From assembly GCF_949628265.1 (NCBI RefSeq), contig NC_088790.1, positions 11,412,545-11,476,544 on the forward strand: a DNA stretch of 64,000 bases. Direction: 5' to 3'. Every line of letters starts with the position of its first letter. Position 1 is the stretch's first letter. Shown here piece by piece: positions 24,301 to 38,200 of the stretch. This DNA is from Cloeon dipterum. Its lineage: Eukaryota; Arthropoda; Insecta; Ephemeroptera; Baetidae. The translations under genes and the position numbers were made by a program. Under the pieces are notes generated by a model, which was not told where the DNA came from, did not search any database, and saw only the letters and a program-made list of their open reading frames with translations.

Positions 24301-27300
24301 GCTGGAACAAAATGTGAGCTGTGAAATTCTGCATAAGTTCATCAAATTTCATTGGTTTACTCACAGTATTTAGTTAAACTGCTATTCATGTTTGAAGTTT
24401 GAAATATGATTCCGCTTTTAGTCTGACCTTTTACGCCTGATATCGACAATTTGAATTCTGTGGTGTTTGACTTACTACGGCAAACTAACAGGATCTAAAT
24501 GGAACCTTTTAGGGTCAGGTGAAACCTTCAGGGCCTGAACTTGACTTGACCCTGAGGGTCGCAACGTATATTTTTTAAATAAAACCAACTTTTGTGGGTT
24601 ATTAATTATATTTAGTGGATTTCAGGCTAGCTTAACGATTTAATAGTCAGTTCCATATTATTTCTTGAAATTTGGACGAAATCTTCTATCATTTTAATAT
24701 TTTAGCCCTTTTTTGAGTTTGAAAAACACGTCCAATGGATTTGCTCTTGAGAAATAACAAATCAAAATGTACGTAATTTGCAAATTAAAAAAAAAAATTC
24801 GGGGGCGTGCTCATGGAAAATTTTAATTGCACCTTAAATCCGCGGAAAAATTGAAATATTTAACATTTTTTTCCAACAAATTTTGATAGCCTAGCCAAAT
24901 TATCAAACAGACGAATTTAAAAAAAATAAAGTGGAAATTCAGATGTTTGTGGAATATAATTATGAATTTTGAAAATACGACGAAATGCTTTTCAAAACTG
25001 TTGTGCAATTGAAAGCCTGAACATTAATTCAATCTCAGAACAAAGAGGTAAAATATCTGATTTTTTACATCTCTGCGATGATCCCCTGATAATGAATGAA
25101 GCTTCTTTTGTTAAAAGAGTGCCCTTAAAACCGATTTCTAAAAAAATAAACAAGGGGTATATACTTAGGAAAATTTACTGTTGGGCTAAATGACACTAAA
25201 TCTTGCCCAAAAACGAATTTAATAAAAAAATCTAGCTTGTGTAAAAGTTGCATTATTTAATATCACGTAACCCGAGTCCATTATAAACCCTTTTAACGCT
25301 CGTCACTCTTGATTTGTTCGAAAAGAGCGCAAGAAGCTGTCTGAAAAACACGTGGCTGATCTCTCTGCACAGAAATAGACGCGAATATTTTTCTCTCGTC
25401 CAATGACGAGTGCAAAAGGGTTCGCTGGCAGCTGGAGGGCGAATCAACCTGGGCTCGGAGAGTGTTTTGTATCGAGTTAGTCGCAGCTGGGCGTTGAATC
25501 GCGTTGATTGTGATATCATTGGCATCGGGCAGCTCGATCTCGCTCGTTCATTGACTCCGCGAGCGCTCCTTCTGTCCGGTTGCAAGCTCCGCGTATATTT
25601 TACACACACACTTCGCAATTGTGCAGAAGCTTTGGCTAGCCGCGGCTTTGGCCGGGCACTCCTCCCAGCAGCTCCGATCACATCTCAGGTCCTGTTATAA
25701 TGTCCAATTAAACCTCGTCGATGCGATTTCATTACACACGGCCACACGGCCAGTGCTGGCAACTGAGAAGAAGAACGTATTATATCATATTGCTTTTAGT
25801 TGGGCGTCCGCGCGAAACGGTTTTTTACCAGTGCTGGGATTTGCAGACACTGGCCAAGTGACAAAGTAACGGAATTCTCGCATATAATTAATCAAGAAAA
25901 CCTGCTTGAACATTTGGCTAAACATAGAATGCAAGATAAATATTTTTCTCTCTCTTTTAAGCTGTAATAACAAAAATTATAATGCCTCTTAGTCTTAATA
26001 GATAAAAATTGAGGTTATTTGTTCAAATTACGCACAAAATACAGTCTCTAGAATTAATAATGCAAACTCTGCCGAAAAATTGGCAATGTAACAGCTAAAC
26101 CTATAAAACGCTTATAAATTAATCTAAAAATAATCGAAAGCCTCACTCTATGATGAACCATGATACAAATAAAAAAATTAAAAAATTTTAACAGCAATGC
26201 AACAATGAAAAAATATACCCTCAGGCTTTTCTTCGTCACAAAAAATTAGTAATCCCACTATACCCATCCTTCGTCCCCACCCCCACAACACAGAAAAAAG
26301 CGTGTAAAATGAACTTAGGCTCTTTAATCCACAAGCTTAACGTTTCATTCTCCCTACGACCAGCAAACGCTACAGAAGGCGCTCTGCAACCACGTGCTGA
26401 GAAATATCAAGAAGGGTTTAAATTTGAATTATTCGTGCTTCAATAACAAAGTAAGTACAATAATTTAGCAATTTCAAGCTTCGTCTATTTTCTGGATGTT
26501 CACAAAAGAAAATCAAAATACTCTCTGCCAATTTTTTGTGTTATATTAATTTAAAATCTCCATAGTAAAACGTCATTAAATTTGCGTGTGTTTAGGGATG
26601 TATCAACACAATTAAATTTAAAGAGTTTTTCTATTCTTTGGAGTGTAATTTACACAGTTAAAATGAATTTTGTTTAATGAAATCTGATACCTTTTTTAAT
26701 AAGCACTGATAGAGTTTTGAATTTATAATGGTCAAGTTTTCCTTAAAGCGTATCGAAACGACAAAAAAGAGGAAGATACAAAGAAAAGTAAAATGAAGAG
26801 AAATTTAATTAAAAACCAATGCAATTGGCACTAATTTCAAAAACATATATTATAAAAAAATGTAATAATTATAACATCTTTCATATAGCTCGTTTCGAGG
26901 TCAAATTCGGAAATGTGGAAAACCCTAAATTTCTATTTTTCCGGCTACTTTTTCTAAAAAAAACTGTTGGTTTTTGGCACAAAAAAACACCAATTTTTCC
27001 GCGTTTTCCTGAATTGGCACCGCCCATAAAGCTTATAACCTGGCAACAAACAGAGAGTTTGAACAGTTAAAAGAGCAATAAATAAATCAATTTGTTGTGA
27101 ACAAGTGGTGCATTTTTGCGCATTGCAAAATTATTTTTGTATTTTCAAAGATGAATTTTTCAAGCTGACATAGCAAACAACTTAAAATCATTGCCCTGAT
27201 TGCTAAAATTGCTGCTAAATGCTGACGCTTCTTTTGTTTTATTTCTACCCCTCCTCAGTCAGCAATCCAGAAACTTGAATATGGCATTGTCTTTCTTTAG

Positions 27301-28571
27301 TACAACAACATTTAGACTCAATGACTTGACCATGCCAGCAGCAAGTATGATAGCAAGCCGCACGCCAGCCAGCATGGAAGTGCGCGCAGTAACCGCCGCG
27401 TTCCGGCCCGGCTTGTAATATAATTCAGCCCCGAATTTACAGCTGAGCCGGCACTCCTGCGGTTACACGAATTAATAAATGTAGTAATGAACGTGAACAC
27501 TGATGTTCACGATGTCTAGACTTTGCGGTATTCGCTCGATCGGCGGTGATGGAATGCGCACGTGAGCCGAAACAGGAGCACACTTCTGCTGCTTCGGCCT
27601 TAACCTTACGTGCAGCTGAAGATGCGATGAATCGCGCGCGCGACCTTCTTGTTTATCTCCTGTCGATCCGCGCCAAACTGATTCAGCTCTCGTCGAGAGT
27701 CTAAATTATTATTTTATTGTTACTGATTAGCTCCGCTTGATTAGTTTTTTGCAACTTGCGGCATTACAATCCTTTTGTAAGGCCGGCAATGGCGATGCGT
27801 AAATAAATTTTTAAAGTGTAATAAATTAGGCCTTCCAGGATGTGTGGACTAGGCTAATGCCCTCTTTAAGAGCCTGTTTGCCTTGTAAAATTAGAATACT
27901 TGTTTCTTGTTTGAAAAGAATGAGACAAAGAGGGATTGAAACGTTCTTTGTTGTTTTTTCAGCCGATGGAATAAAATGCCCGGAAAGTTTTTTTTTATTT
28001 TTGGGGGGAGGGGAAATTATAATTTTCTTTGGAATGTAAATTGAACCAGCACATGCATTTTATATTGAATTATTTATTTTCATGTATTTGCTTGACTCCA
28101 CAAAAGCTAGATGATTTTTTAGAACACTTCCAAGGACAAGAAATTAAAAATGAACGAAAAGAAAACTGTGTCTTAATTTTTCCTATAATATTGACAGCTT
28201 TTGAAACAAGATATTTGTGATTTATTCGATTTTAGCTGACTAAAAATAGCAAAATTTTCAGCAAAAGCTGACGATCGAGGCACTTTAAAATTGTTCCTCT
28301 ATAGCAAGCGATGTATGAAAAAACCGTCGTTTGATTTGGAAAACAGTTTTCAAATTCGCGTTCAAAATTAAAATATCTTCAGAGTAAAAGGAAAGGAATA
28401 AAGTCCTTGATTCGGTGACCGACCCAGCAACCAAACTCGCGTAAAACCTTTTGATGAGCTCAGCAGCAGACATTTACGCGACAGTTTACTCCGTGTATTT
28501 TTTACACGCGATTTGCAGATTGAAATTTCACGCGAACAGGACTCGCAAGTCCCGTGAGCGAAAAAAAGCAA

Positions 28572-31500
28572 ATGATTCAGCCGCCGCCACTTTTGAGATT
28601 AGATTTCAGCAGCAGCTCCTGTGTGAGTGCTCGCGAGCTGTGTATATATGTGTTTGCTTGAATTTTGACCTTGACATTGACTCGCAAACTACGTGATAAG
28701 TGCAAGGCGAGCGCAGTTCTGAATGCGACACACAGATTGCCGGCCCAATCTGACGATGTTTTCAATTGCAGGAGAAGCGTCGAGCCATGCGTCTGATTGT
28801 AGCCTTCGTGTCCACGCTGCTGGCCGCCTTTTGGGAGCCTGTTAAGTACACCTGGCGACACCTGCTCATCTGGCTGCAGAAGATGATCACAGGTAAGACG
28901 GGGCGCATCTGATTGGACAACTGGAGCGAACAAAAGAACACGAATTGCCTTCCGAAATTGCTTTAGACACAGCCTTTACACTGATTTTTTCCACCTATGA
29001 ATAGCTGCCGACATCAAATTTGCCTTGAAGCACAAGCAGACTTTGTTCGCGGTGCAGCGGGTGGCACTGCCGGGCCTGAAGGACATTCCCGGCCCCGTCG
29101 CTCTTCCCATCTTCGGCACACGGTGGATCTACAACAAATATTTTGGCCGCTACACCATCACCAAAATTCACGAAGCTTATCAAAGTTAGTTTGCCATTTC
29201 CTTCTTGTTTATCTCGATTGCCGTGAACGACCTTGGCTTTTAGTTTAATTTTGACTGATGTGTCATTTTCATTATGGCAAGTCCTTATCTGCAAAACTTC
29301 TTTACGCCTCTTCACGCTCTCATGACAGCAGAAGATTTATTTGATTAGTTTTCAATATCTAAACAAACGAAAATATTTCTCAGAACAGATTTTGTTAGCG
29401 CTGAGCAAATTTGCTTAGTTTGTTTGCGGACAAACACGAAATTTGCCTGCTCCAATGTCGATTTATTTTTATGTCGCATCTTTCTTCTCAGGCATGTTCA
29501 AGGAGTACGGTCAAGTGATCAAGGAGGAGGCATTCTTTAACTACCCCGTAATAAGCACTTGCTCAGCTCAGGACATTGAGAAGTTAATTAAATTTCCCTC
29601 AAAATTCCCCCTTCGGCCGCCAAACGGGATCGTCAGCAAGTACCGACAAAATACGCCTGGACGCTACAACGATGGCGGCCTGACTAACGAGTGAGTAATT
29701 CATTTTTCAAACGTTAAGCTCATTAGTGGAAGCCTATGGGAGAAAGAGAAACTTGAGACTGTTTTCCTTTGGTTTTGGTCAGGCAAGGAAAAGTTTGGCA
29801 CCGTTTGCGCGAGTCCACCACGCACGATATGGTCAACACCCGCGTCATCCAGAACCTGATCGCCGATGTGAATTACATGGCAATCGACTACATTGCCGGA
29901 ATAAACAAGCTGAGGGACCCAGACACCGGCAGAGTCCAAGACATCATTGAACTTAATAGAAAACTCGGCTTTGAGAGTAAGTACCGATTTTTACCTGGTC
30001 AAATTTGGCTGAATAGACCTGAAAAGATTTTTACTCTCAACTGCTACGTAAGAAGGCTACCGAGAATGTTAAATCAAATTTTAATCTCGTAAAATATTGA
30101 TTTGAAAAAGCAAACAGCTAAATTAAGGCTGGTGTAGAAAGTAATCAACCATTTGATATAAACTTGCTTTTTTCTCTAAAAATTGATTTTCCGATTTAAT
30201 CTATTTCAATTTTTAACAGTCTAGTCCTTCTGTAATTGGCACCCTTGTGGTGAAATTAGAATTTTTAGCATCATTTTAACATCCGAAAATTAAACTTACT
30301 AAATACACGATTTAAATTTAAGCTATTTAAGCGTCGTAATTTTTATTAAGATCATCTTTTTACTACTAAGATTTTGCTCCAATTCCCAAGGTTTTCTTTA
30401 CGCCTGGCAGCTCCTAGTAGTTTAAAATAATATTTATTGTTCTCATTGGAGTCAATAAAATGTTTCGCCTTCCGCGAAAACTTTATGGCGCAAAATTAAA
30501 TGGGTAATCGCTTTACGGCTCTGATACATGGGCGAATAGCCGGGTCGGCCGCTGGCTCTTCATCGCGAGACGAACGCGCAACAAGGGTTCCTATACATAT
30601 ATCGCAACAATTGACTGCACATGACCTGTCCAACGTGAGCACCGTTAGGCCTCTCGTCGGCGCCAATTTACATTAGTTAGAAGGCACGAGAGGTTAAGTT
30701 CACTTGCTCATTTGCATCAATTGCGCTTTTGCTCCCGCGGTCCGCGCATTAATTAAGCCCGACGAAGATTATTAACATTAACGTCACAGGCACCTGCTTG
30801 CTGGGGCTTGGCTGTCGCGTCGGCTTCCTCGAAGACGAGCTTAATCCCAGGGTGAAGCGGCTTTCGCAGGCGACTAACTGCCTTTTTGAAGCGCTCAATG
30901 AGGCCAACTACAACCTGCCCCTTTGGAGGTACTTCCCCAACAGCACATACAAAAAACTGGCCAAAGCCGAGGAAGATTTATATGAGTAGGTATTTCGATA
31001 ACAATGAGTGACAAATATTAATGTGAAAATATTAGTGAAAAAATAATTAATAGTTTTTTGTAAGATATCGATCAATCATGAATTTCCATCTGATTTTGAG
31101 TTCAATATTTTAATAGAATTTCATACAATTGGAGATTTTAAAAATTTTGAATTTTTACAGAGACGTCAAAATTGGGTCACTGCAGAGGCCAGAGATGAAT
31201 TTTTTCAAAGCAATTCGTTTAAATTTCTTACAAATCAGATAACTTTTTACTTCGGAAAATTATAATAAATTTCATATGCATTTAAATTGCGGTTTAACTT
31301 TTTCCATGTTTTTAAATTTTATTTTTCATTAATTGTTCAGTTGGCTATTTGTGTATCGAAAGTTAAAATTGCATTTTTTCCAGTACACAGCATGCGGTTT
31401 TTAAACTCGTATTTTTATATTCCTTGCAATTAAAACAAACAATTTCTCAAAACAGAGTTAATTTTAAATAATCAAGTGGCTGCAATCATTTGTATAATTT

Positions 31501-32998
31501 AAATTTTGCGCCCTTAAAAACTGCTTCATTCAGTTTTGTGGGAATAGATTTAAAAGCATTTCCAGTTGACAAAGATTTCGACTTTTAACCGTCCTTTTCG
31601 TTTTTCTCCTGCAGATTGGCTTCCGAGTACCTCGAGCCAGCGTTGCAGAGGATCGAGGAGAGCTACGAGCCGGAGGCGGCCCAGACCGTCCTTATCGGCA
31701 TCCTAAAACGCAGCGACCTTGACGACAAAGACAAAAAGTCGAGCATCGTTGACTTTGTCTCGTCGGGAATGAATACGGTCAGTATCTCATTAATTTCAAT
31801 CAGCCCCAAATATTTGTATTCGACCTTGGCCCGCATTTCTCTCCCACAGATAGGGAACACGCTCTCGCTGCTGCTGTACCTCATCGCCAAAAATCCGGAC
31901 GCACAGACAAAGCTGTACGAGGAGATAAACAACCTGCTCGAGCCCGACGAACCTATCTCAGCCAAATATCTTAATTCGGCCAGATACCTCAAGGCGTGCG
32001 TCCACGAATATTTCAGGTTGGTTCCTTGTTGTCTCTTGTTACGCTTCATTAAAAAAAACATTTTACATTACAGACGACGTTTAAAAATTAATTTGTATCA
32101 GTTTTGAGGTACAAAAAAATACAAATTTTTCAATTTTGATCCATTAGCAAATGCCTAACTTTTTACTAGAGGAAAAGGAGTTTACATTTTTGGTTTTTAA
32201 TCTGAAACCTTTTCAGAATATTGCCAACGGCTCCTCAAATAGCGAGAATCGTGGAAAGCGAAATGGTTTTGAGCGGATACCAAGTTCCTGAGTGGGTAAG
32301 AATCTTGTAATTTTTTTAATTTACGAGTATGTTGCTAATTTTTAATTAAAAAATTAAATCTTATGTATAAATCTCGCGTCATCATTTTTTATGACTTTCT
32401 TTAAACTGAAGATTGAAACTTAACATTTCGGTACAAAAAAAGTTTGAAATTATCATGTTTTTTAAATATAAATTATTTTAAATTTTATTTCAACAGCTTT
32501 AAATCATTTTCAAATTTGACCTGATTGCGGCATAATAAATTTTTTACAAAAAATTTCTTTGTTAACTAGACCATAAAAGCATTAATTAACTTTTTATACG
32601 ATGAAATTTTCAGTCTGTAGTTCTGTGCCACACGAGTGCGGCTTGCAAAAACGAGAACTACTTCCACCAGGCTGACAAATTCATTCCCGAGAGGTGGATC
32701 GCGTCTGAAGTAGAGGCAAATCCTGATCTCAAGGTGCAATACCCTTTCCTCGTCAGCCCGTTCGGCTTCCAGAGAAGAATCTGCCCGGGCAAAAAGTTCA
32801 CCGAGCAGATGCTGCACATCTTCCTAGCCACCGTGAGCACATTTCTAGTGATTATTTGGTCGAATTTAGTAAATGCCTTGTCTTGTTCAGGTTGTTCGTC
32901 AATTCGAAGTGCGGTGCGAGAAAGATTTGGAGCTGGAGTTCAAGTTCCTGTTGGCCCCGGCTGGCCAACTCACTATCGATTTTAAGGAGAGGATATAA
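28572..32998 (+). CDS. cytochrome P450, CYP314A1 (shade)-like, tandem copy 1
   Basis: Core exons: 28772-28892, 29005-29184, 29492-29690, 29783-29976, 30790-30985, 31615-31777, 31850-32016, 32217-32295, 32614-32832, 32891-32998. Reading from the ATG at 28787 gives 536 residues. I prefer a further first exon, 28572-28622 (17 codons, then GTGAGT), for two reasons: the next exon has a phase-0 acceptor at 28771, and its paralogue has an acceptor at the same place and phase. That gives about 558 residues. Features visible: hydrophobic N-terminal segment, proline hinge DIPGPVALP, KFPLRPP block, I-helix SSGMNT, K-helix EYFR, PERW, and haem loop FGFQRRICPG with the cysteine ligand. The blocks LRPP..IV..YRQ, DP.TGRV, LPLW and the ending EFKFLLAP match CYP314A1, ecdysone 20-monooxygenase, which makes 20-hydroxyecdysone in insects. 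Odd: the haem-loop glycine (FxxG) is glutamine. Substrate is inferred, not shown. Confidence 0.88.
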
Positions 32999-33393
32999 AG
33001 TATTTTATAAACGAGAGTATTTTTAAAATGAAAGCGCACAAAAAACTTTTATCACTTTTAAGTTAGGGTAAAATATTTTGATTTGAGCTCTGTGGCAAAA
33101 TGAGACGCGACGGAGGAACCTAAATGTGACAGTCCGTTGCTCTCTATTGACTCATAAATTGCTCAACAAGTTTTGTCATCTCTGTGACCGACTTTCGACA
33201 TCAAGAACCTACACAGCCACAACATCGAATGACCCCACTGAATTATATTATGTTGAAAATGAGATGTATCAATTCTTTGCTTAATGCTCTTCTAAATTTC
33301 TTGATAAATTTACGATGTTGCATGGAGTAAGGAGCATGACTGATTCGCAACTAATAATTTTATATCCTCTGTACACTGTATTGTAAGCAACAA

Positions 33394-33399
33394 AATAAA
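33394..33399 (+). terminator. poly(A) signal AATAAA, P450 copy 1
   Basis: AATAAA about 400 bases after the stop codon at 32998, followed by T-rich sequence. Confidence 0.55.
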
Positions 33400-34380
33400 T
33401 TTCATAATTTATAACAACCAATGGATTTTATTTACTCGGCAACTTTCACACGGCATAAATTATTCCGACACTGGCTCTGCTATGTGCAACAGTCTGACAG
33501 GCCCCTCTGATTTGTTTAGAAAATAACATATGTTTGATTATCAAAGTTAAACAGCTGCTACATCTAATTTTACATTGATTGCTCCTCAGAAAAGCACATA
33601 ACCTTTGACGCAAAGCCTATTAATTACAATACTGCATAAGTTCAATTTGATTCTGAAACGAACAAACGGCTTTCTCAGTCCTTGTTCGAGTTAATGATCT
33701 CAATGCCCGACCTACACCAAGAATCATTGAGTTGACCCGCCAAGCTAGCTGGCCGTTCATCCAAGTGGCTGGATGAATGGCAATAAAGAGCAGTATCATT
33801 TCTCATGCAAACCAAAACAAGAGCGAGGAAACTATAAAATCAAAAAACTAATCATTGATTTTCTTAACATATAATTATTTAACAAGCAATTAAAAATAAA
33901 CCAGAAAATAATAGTTTTTATTTCAACGCCATCATCCTCACTAACACAGACTGTTTTGGATTTCCCAAAACGGGGAAAGCCTTTGTTTTAATAAAGGTTC
34001 AGGAAACTGCATTGACTCTCTAAATCCCCGAAAAGCACCAAATTATCTTTGATTTTTTTTTTCAATAACAACAAACTCGTTTCTTGGATTTTCCCAAAGT
34101 CATGGCTAATGGATAGAAAAAAAATGTTCATAATATTAATTAGATTGCTTTTACCAAAAATATTTCATCCATACATTAAAAGTGTGTTAGGTATTACAAG
34201 AAACTTAAAAAGACTGAAAATGTTTCAACCTAGACACAAAAAAACAAAATTAAATAATTTTTTAGTTGATGCATTTTGGCATAATGTATTATTTTACATA
34301 TGCTCGCAGCGGCAGTGACGAGTTATTTTTACGTGCCTCACCCGATGGATATACAGCTGGCTAAGCACGAATGTACCGTA

Positions 34381-34690
34381 GGGTTGCCTAACCACGACTT
34401 TTGCAGGCGACATTACGTATGAAAGTGGGTATAGCAGTAATTGAACGTGGAAGCCGACATTCCTGGCTGATGAACATTGTAGAATTTACAAGCAGCATTT
34501 TGCAGCGATGTTTAACGGGTTTGCCAGCGTTTTTATAAGAATGCTGGGTATTATCTCTTGCATTCCTCCTGCTCTCCGCATTTCTAGACACGTATTTTAT
34601 AGGTTATTGAATAGACTTTTCAGTTAGACAGATCTGGCTGGAAGAAAATCGCAATAAAAATATTTAATTCAAATGTAATTTTTGTGTCAG
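34381..34690. repeat. 3' flank of P450 copy 1, duplicated behind copy 2
   Basis: GGTTGCCTAACCACGACTTT plus TGCAGGCGAC, then CTGGCTGGAAGA and TTTAATTCAAAT-like blocks, occur here and again at 39088-39550 in the same order. This fits one duplicated unit containing gene plus flank. Confidence 0.55.
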
Positions 34691-35222
34691 TAGGGGTCAT
34701 TAAAAACAAGTGATATTTTAGTTTAATCAAAATTCGTGAGTGCTTTTACAGTTTGACACTGGAATTCAAAGAATGAAATATTCGTAAGACCGGGTATCTG
34801 ATCTATGCTAGAAATGTTCTTTTTCTCCTTCTTGCAATGTACAGCGAGAGTTCTGCGAACCCAAGAAGGCTTTCATTTGCTATCAAAGGAAACCCTCAGT
34901 TGTGTTGCGGATTGTGATCATCTTTAAAGGAGGGCAATTTCTGAAGGATGGTTTGTATTTTCAAGTAGTTTTGGTCAATATTTATAGATTAAATTACTTA
35001 GAGTGAAAACGGATCTTTTAGAGAACTTAATTTATACGGTTTCAATTACAGAAATAAAAGTCAATTTAATGTTTTAGAGTTAATGTTGGATCCTACTATT
35101 CTGTAATTTGAGAAATAAAATATTTTCACAAAGAGCGTGTAGGAAAAATGAGACAAATCAATGAATGTAGAAAAAAATGAAGATCTGTTATTCAGCCAAA
35201 CTGACGCTGTACTTTATTTCAG

Positions 35223-38200
35223 TGGGAAATAACTCACGCGGCTCGCAACACGTGGGCCCTTGCGTTGGCCCTGCTGGCCATTTCGCTCAAGCCGTATGGA
35301 TTTATGTTGAAGTGCTTTTTCCTCTGGATGCGAGTTTTGGCCTCAAGTATGTAATCGGATAATTAATAATTATTTCATAAAATTAGACACACATATAATG
35401 AAAAATTGCATTAAGAATTCTCGAGCTTGGCATTTTCCGTCTAATTTTTTTCCTTTTCCGCCCAGCCGCCCGAACTATCAAGCGTGAGTTGGTGCATCGT
35501 AGCATACATGACATTCCTGGTCCCATTCCCTTTCCCATCATTGGAACACAGTGGATCTACAACAAATACTTTGGCAAATACAAAATTAGCAAGGTTCACG
35601 AAGCTTATGAGAGTGAGTTTATGCTTTTATTACCCCGCTGACATAACATGTTATGGTTGAATTTTATCTTAATTTAAAAATTGTTTATTGAAGAATCGAA
35701 ATGCAAGAAAATTTCCATGAAGCAACCAAACGTTATATTTGTATCCAAATCCCTATTTAATGAACACACCTTAAGGTTTAATCGAACACACACATTAATA
35801 AATTCTATCCATTGCAGTTCCTAAAAAATTGTTTTGCATTATTAAAATATTTCTGCGATGTTAAATTGTTTAGATTCTCTTAGTTTCGGAGGATTATTAA
35901 TTAATTCTGAAATTTGAATATTTTTGTGTCACGCAAATTTTCTCAGGTATGTTCAGCGAATATGGGCAGGTGTTTAGGGAGGAGGCGTTCTTGAACTACC
36001 CTGTGATACACATCTGCTCATCCGATGATATCAAGACCATATCGACGGCTACCACTCTTTATCCAATTCGACCGCCAATCGGGATTGTCTGTCACTTCCG
36101 AAACCAGAAGACTGAGTGGTACAAGGACTCCGGCATCACCAACTTGTAGGTCCGTTCTCCAGTTTGCAGAGCTATACTGACTATTTTTTTAAAAGGCAAG
36201 GAAAAGAGTGGCACACCTTGCGAAGCAACACCACAGCTGACCTGTTCAAGCTGCGTGTCATTAGAAACCTTCTGCCAGAATTGAACGATATTGCTCTGGC
36301 CTACACGCAAGAACTCGACAAAATGCGGCACCCGGACACTGGTCGAGTCCAAAACATCATTGAACTGAACAGGAAACTCGGATTTGAAAGTGAGTGCTAT
36401 TTTATCACCAGGGTAAAATTAGTTATTTGATTTAAATTAGGAGGATTATCTTCAAGCGAGAATGCGAGATACGTTAACAATTAAAAATAATTAATCATGC
36501 TGACATTTTATTGACAAAATTTACTCTGCACAAAGTTCAATTTTATTTTAATTATCCTGAAACTAGCTGTAAATTTTTGGATTTTAATTCATTTCATCAA
36601 GTGTTTTTTTTTCCCAAATTAAAATCCAGAAGAACTTTTTTAACGTGTCTGGTTTTTATTCCATAGATTTCCTTATGGATAAAATTGGAATTTCAGCTTC
36701 ATTATGTCACAGTCATTATAATTTGTTAATAATTTTACTAATTTCAACCTAAAAATTATTCTTGAAAATTTATTTTTACAAATTTCGGTCTGCCAGGATT
36801 AATTTTTTCTTAATATAGAATAACAAAAAAAATAATGGATATATTTGAATTCTATTTAGTTTTTAATTTAAATTTTATCCATAATTATTTCAAATCCCCA
36901 GGTACATGCCTGCTAGGGATTGGCCTTCGGGCCGGCCTCTTGGAGGATGAACTGGATCCCAGGGCGAAAAAGCTCTCAGAGGCAACCAACAGCTTTTTTG
37001 AGGCGCTAAACACGGACAGCTTCAGCTTACCCTGGTGGAAATGGAAATTATTCAACAACAAATTCTACCAGCCAAGCACCTACATAAAGCTATGCAAAGC
37101 TGAAACAGACCTCTATGAGTGAGTCATGCCTAAAAACATTTTTTTTGTCAAACACAGGCCCAAAAATGCTAATTTTATTGTTTAGATTTTCTCTTAAAAT
37201 AGAAAATCTAATAAAGGAGAATGCGAAAACACAAGCAATAAGTAAAGTTCATTCACCTTTAGGAGATCAATTTTTGGCTGCTCAAAAAAATTAATTTTTC
37301 TGTCAGAATTGAGAAAATTTGTTTCTAGAGTGATCAGCGAGTACCTGGAGGAGACAAAGCTGAGGATTAGTGAGTCCACCGACCAACCTTCTGCCATTGA
37401 TGTCATCCCCAGGAACATTATCAATAATACAAATCTTGATCAAAGAGTAAAAAACTCGAGCATCGCCGACTTTGTCTCGGCTGGAATGAATACGGTCTGA
37501 AGTTTTTATTTTCTTAAAATCCGCACATTTGTTATCATTCAATAACCCTCACGCAGGTGGGAAACACTCTGTCACTGTTGCTGTACCATATCGCCAAGAC
37601 TCCGAACGCTCAGAAAAATTTGTATGATGAGATTTGCAGTGAGCTCCAACCCAATGAAGACATCACACCCGGATTTCTCAAAAAAGCAAAGTACCTTGAT
37701 GCATGCCTCAAAGAATACTACAGGTTGGCTATTTTCACTCATTATAGACGTGAATTGAAGATAATCTGCAGTTTGGTAAAATGCTTACTTATCAATTCCT
37801 TCAGGATGACGCCGACTGCTCCTCACATCGCGAGAATCCTCGATCAAGATAGGACTTTGAGTGGCTATCATGTGCCAAAAGGGGTAAGTCTGAAATTTTT
37901 AGCATGTGTGCCCAAAAATTGTAAAGGGCGCTCGAGTCGTGTAGAATTTTGTTAATATCAAGTACATAAAATAAGCCAAAAAATGTTTTTTGCTACGGGA
38001 GCGTGTAAAAACCCTCAATTTTGAGGTGCCACTGCAAAAATATGCGCCCTTATTTGAATTTATCACAAATTTTAGAAAATCTATTTCTTTAAACAAAATT
38101 ATAATTACTGTATAGGGATATGAACAGTTAATGCATTGACGTATTGAATTGCAGACTGCCATTTTGTGCCATACGAGGATAGCATGCAAAAACTGGAGAT

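Larger units (their letters stand above)
15717..28571. other. 12.9 kb gene-free stretch
   Basis: No supported exon. It contains the transporter 3' UTR, a TA microsatellite, the repeat at 21175-21380, a GATTTCTCTTGTCGCGATCT core at about 20928, and GC-richer, promoter-like patches at about 18950-19340, 22380-22780, 25420-25690 and 27520-27640. The 25253-25681 minus frame (142 codons) looks non-coding. Confidence 0.55.

Noticed and set aside
25253..25681. 142-codon minus-strand frame
   Set aside because: It lies in a GC-rich promoter-like patch with no domain, no clear splice context and a basic low-complexity composition.
33745..33780. Hairpin TTCATCCA / TGGATGAA between the P450 genes
   Set aside because: The stem is only 8 pairs and has no precursor-like structure, so it is too weak to call a microRNA or regulatory RNA.
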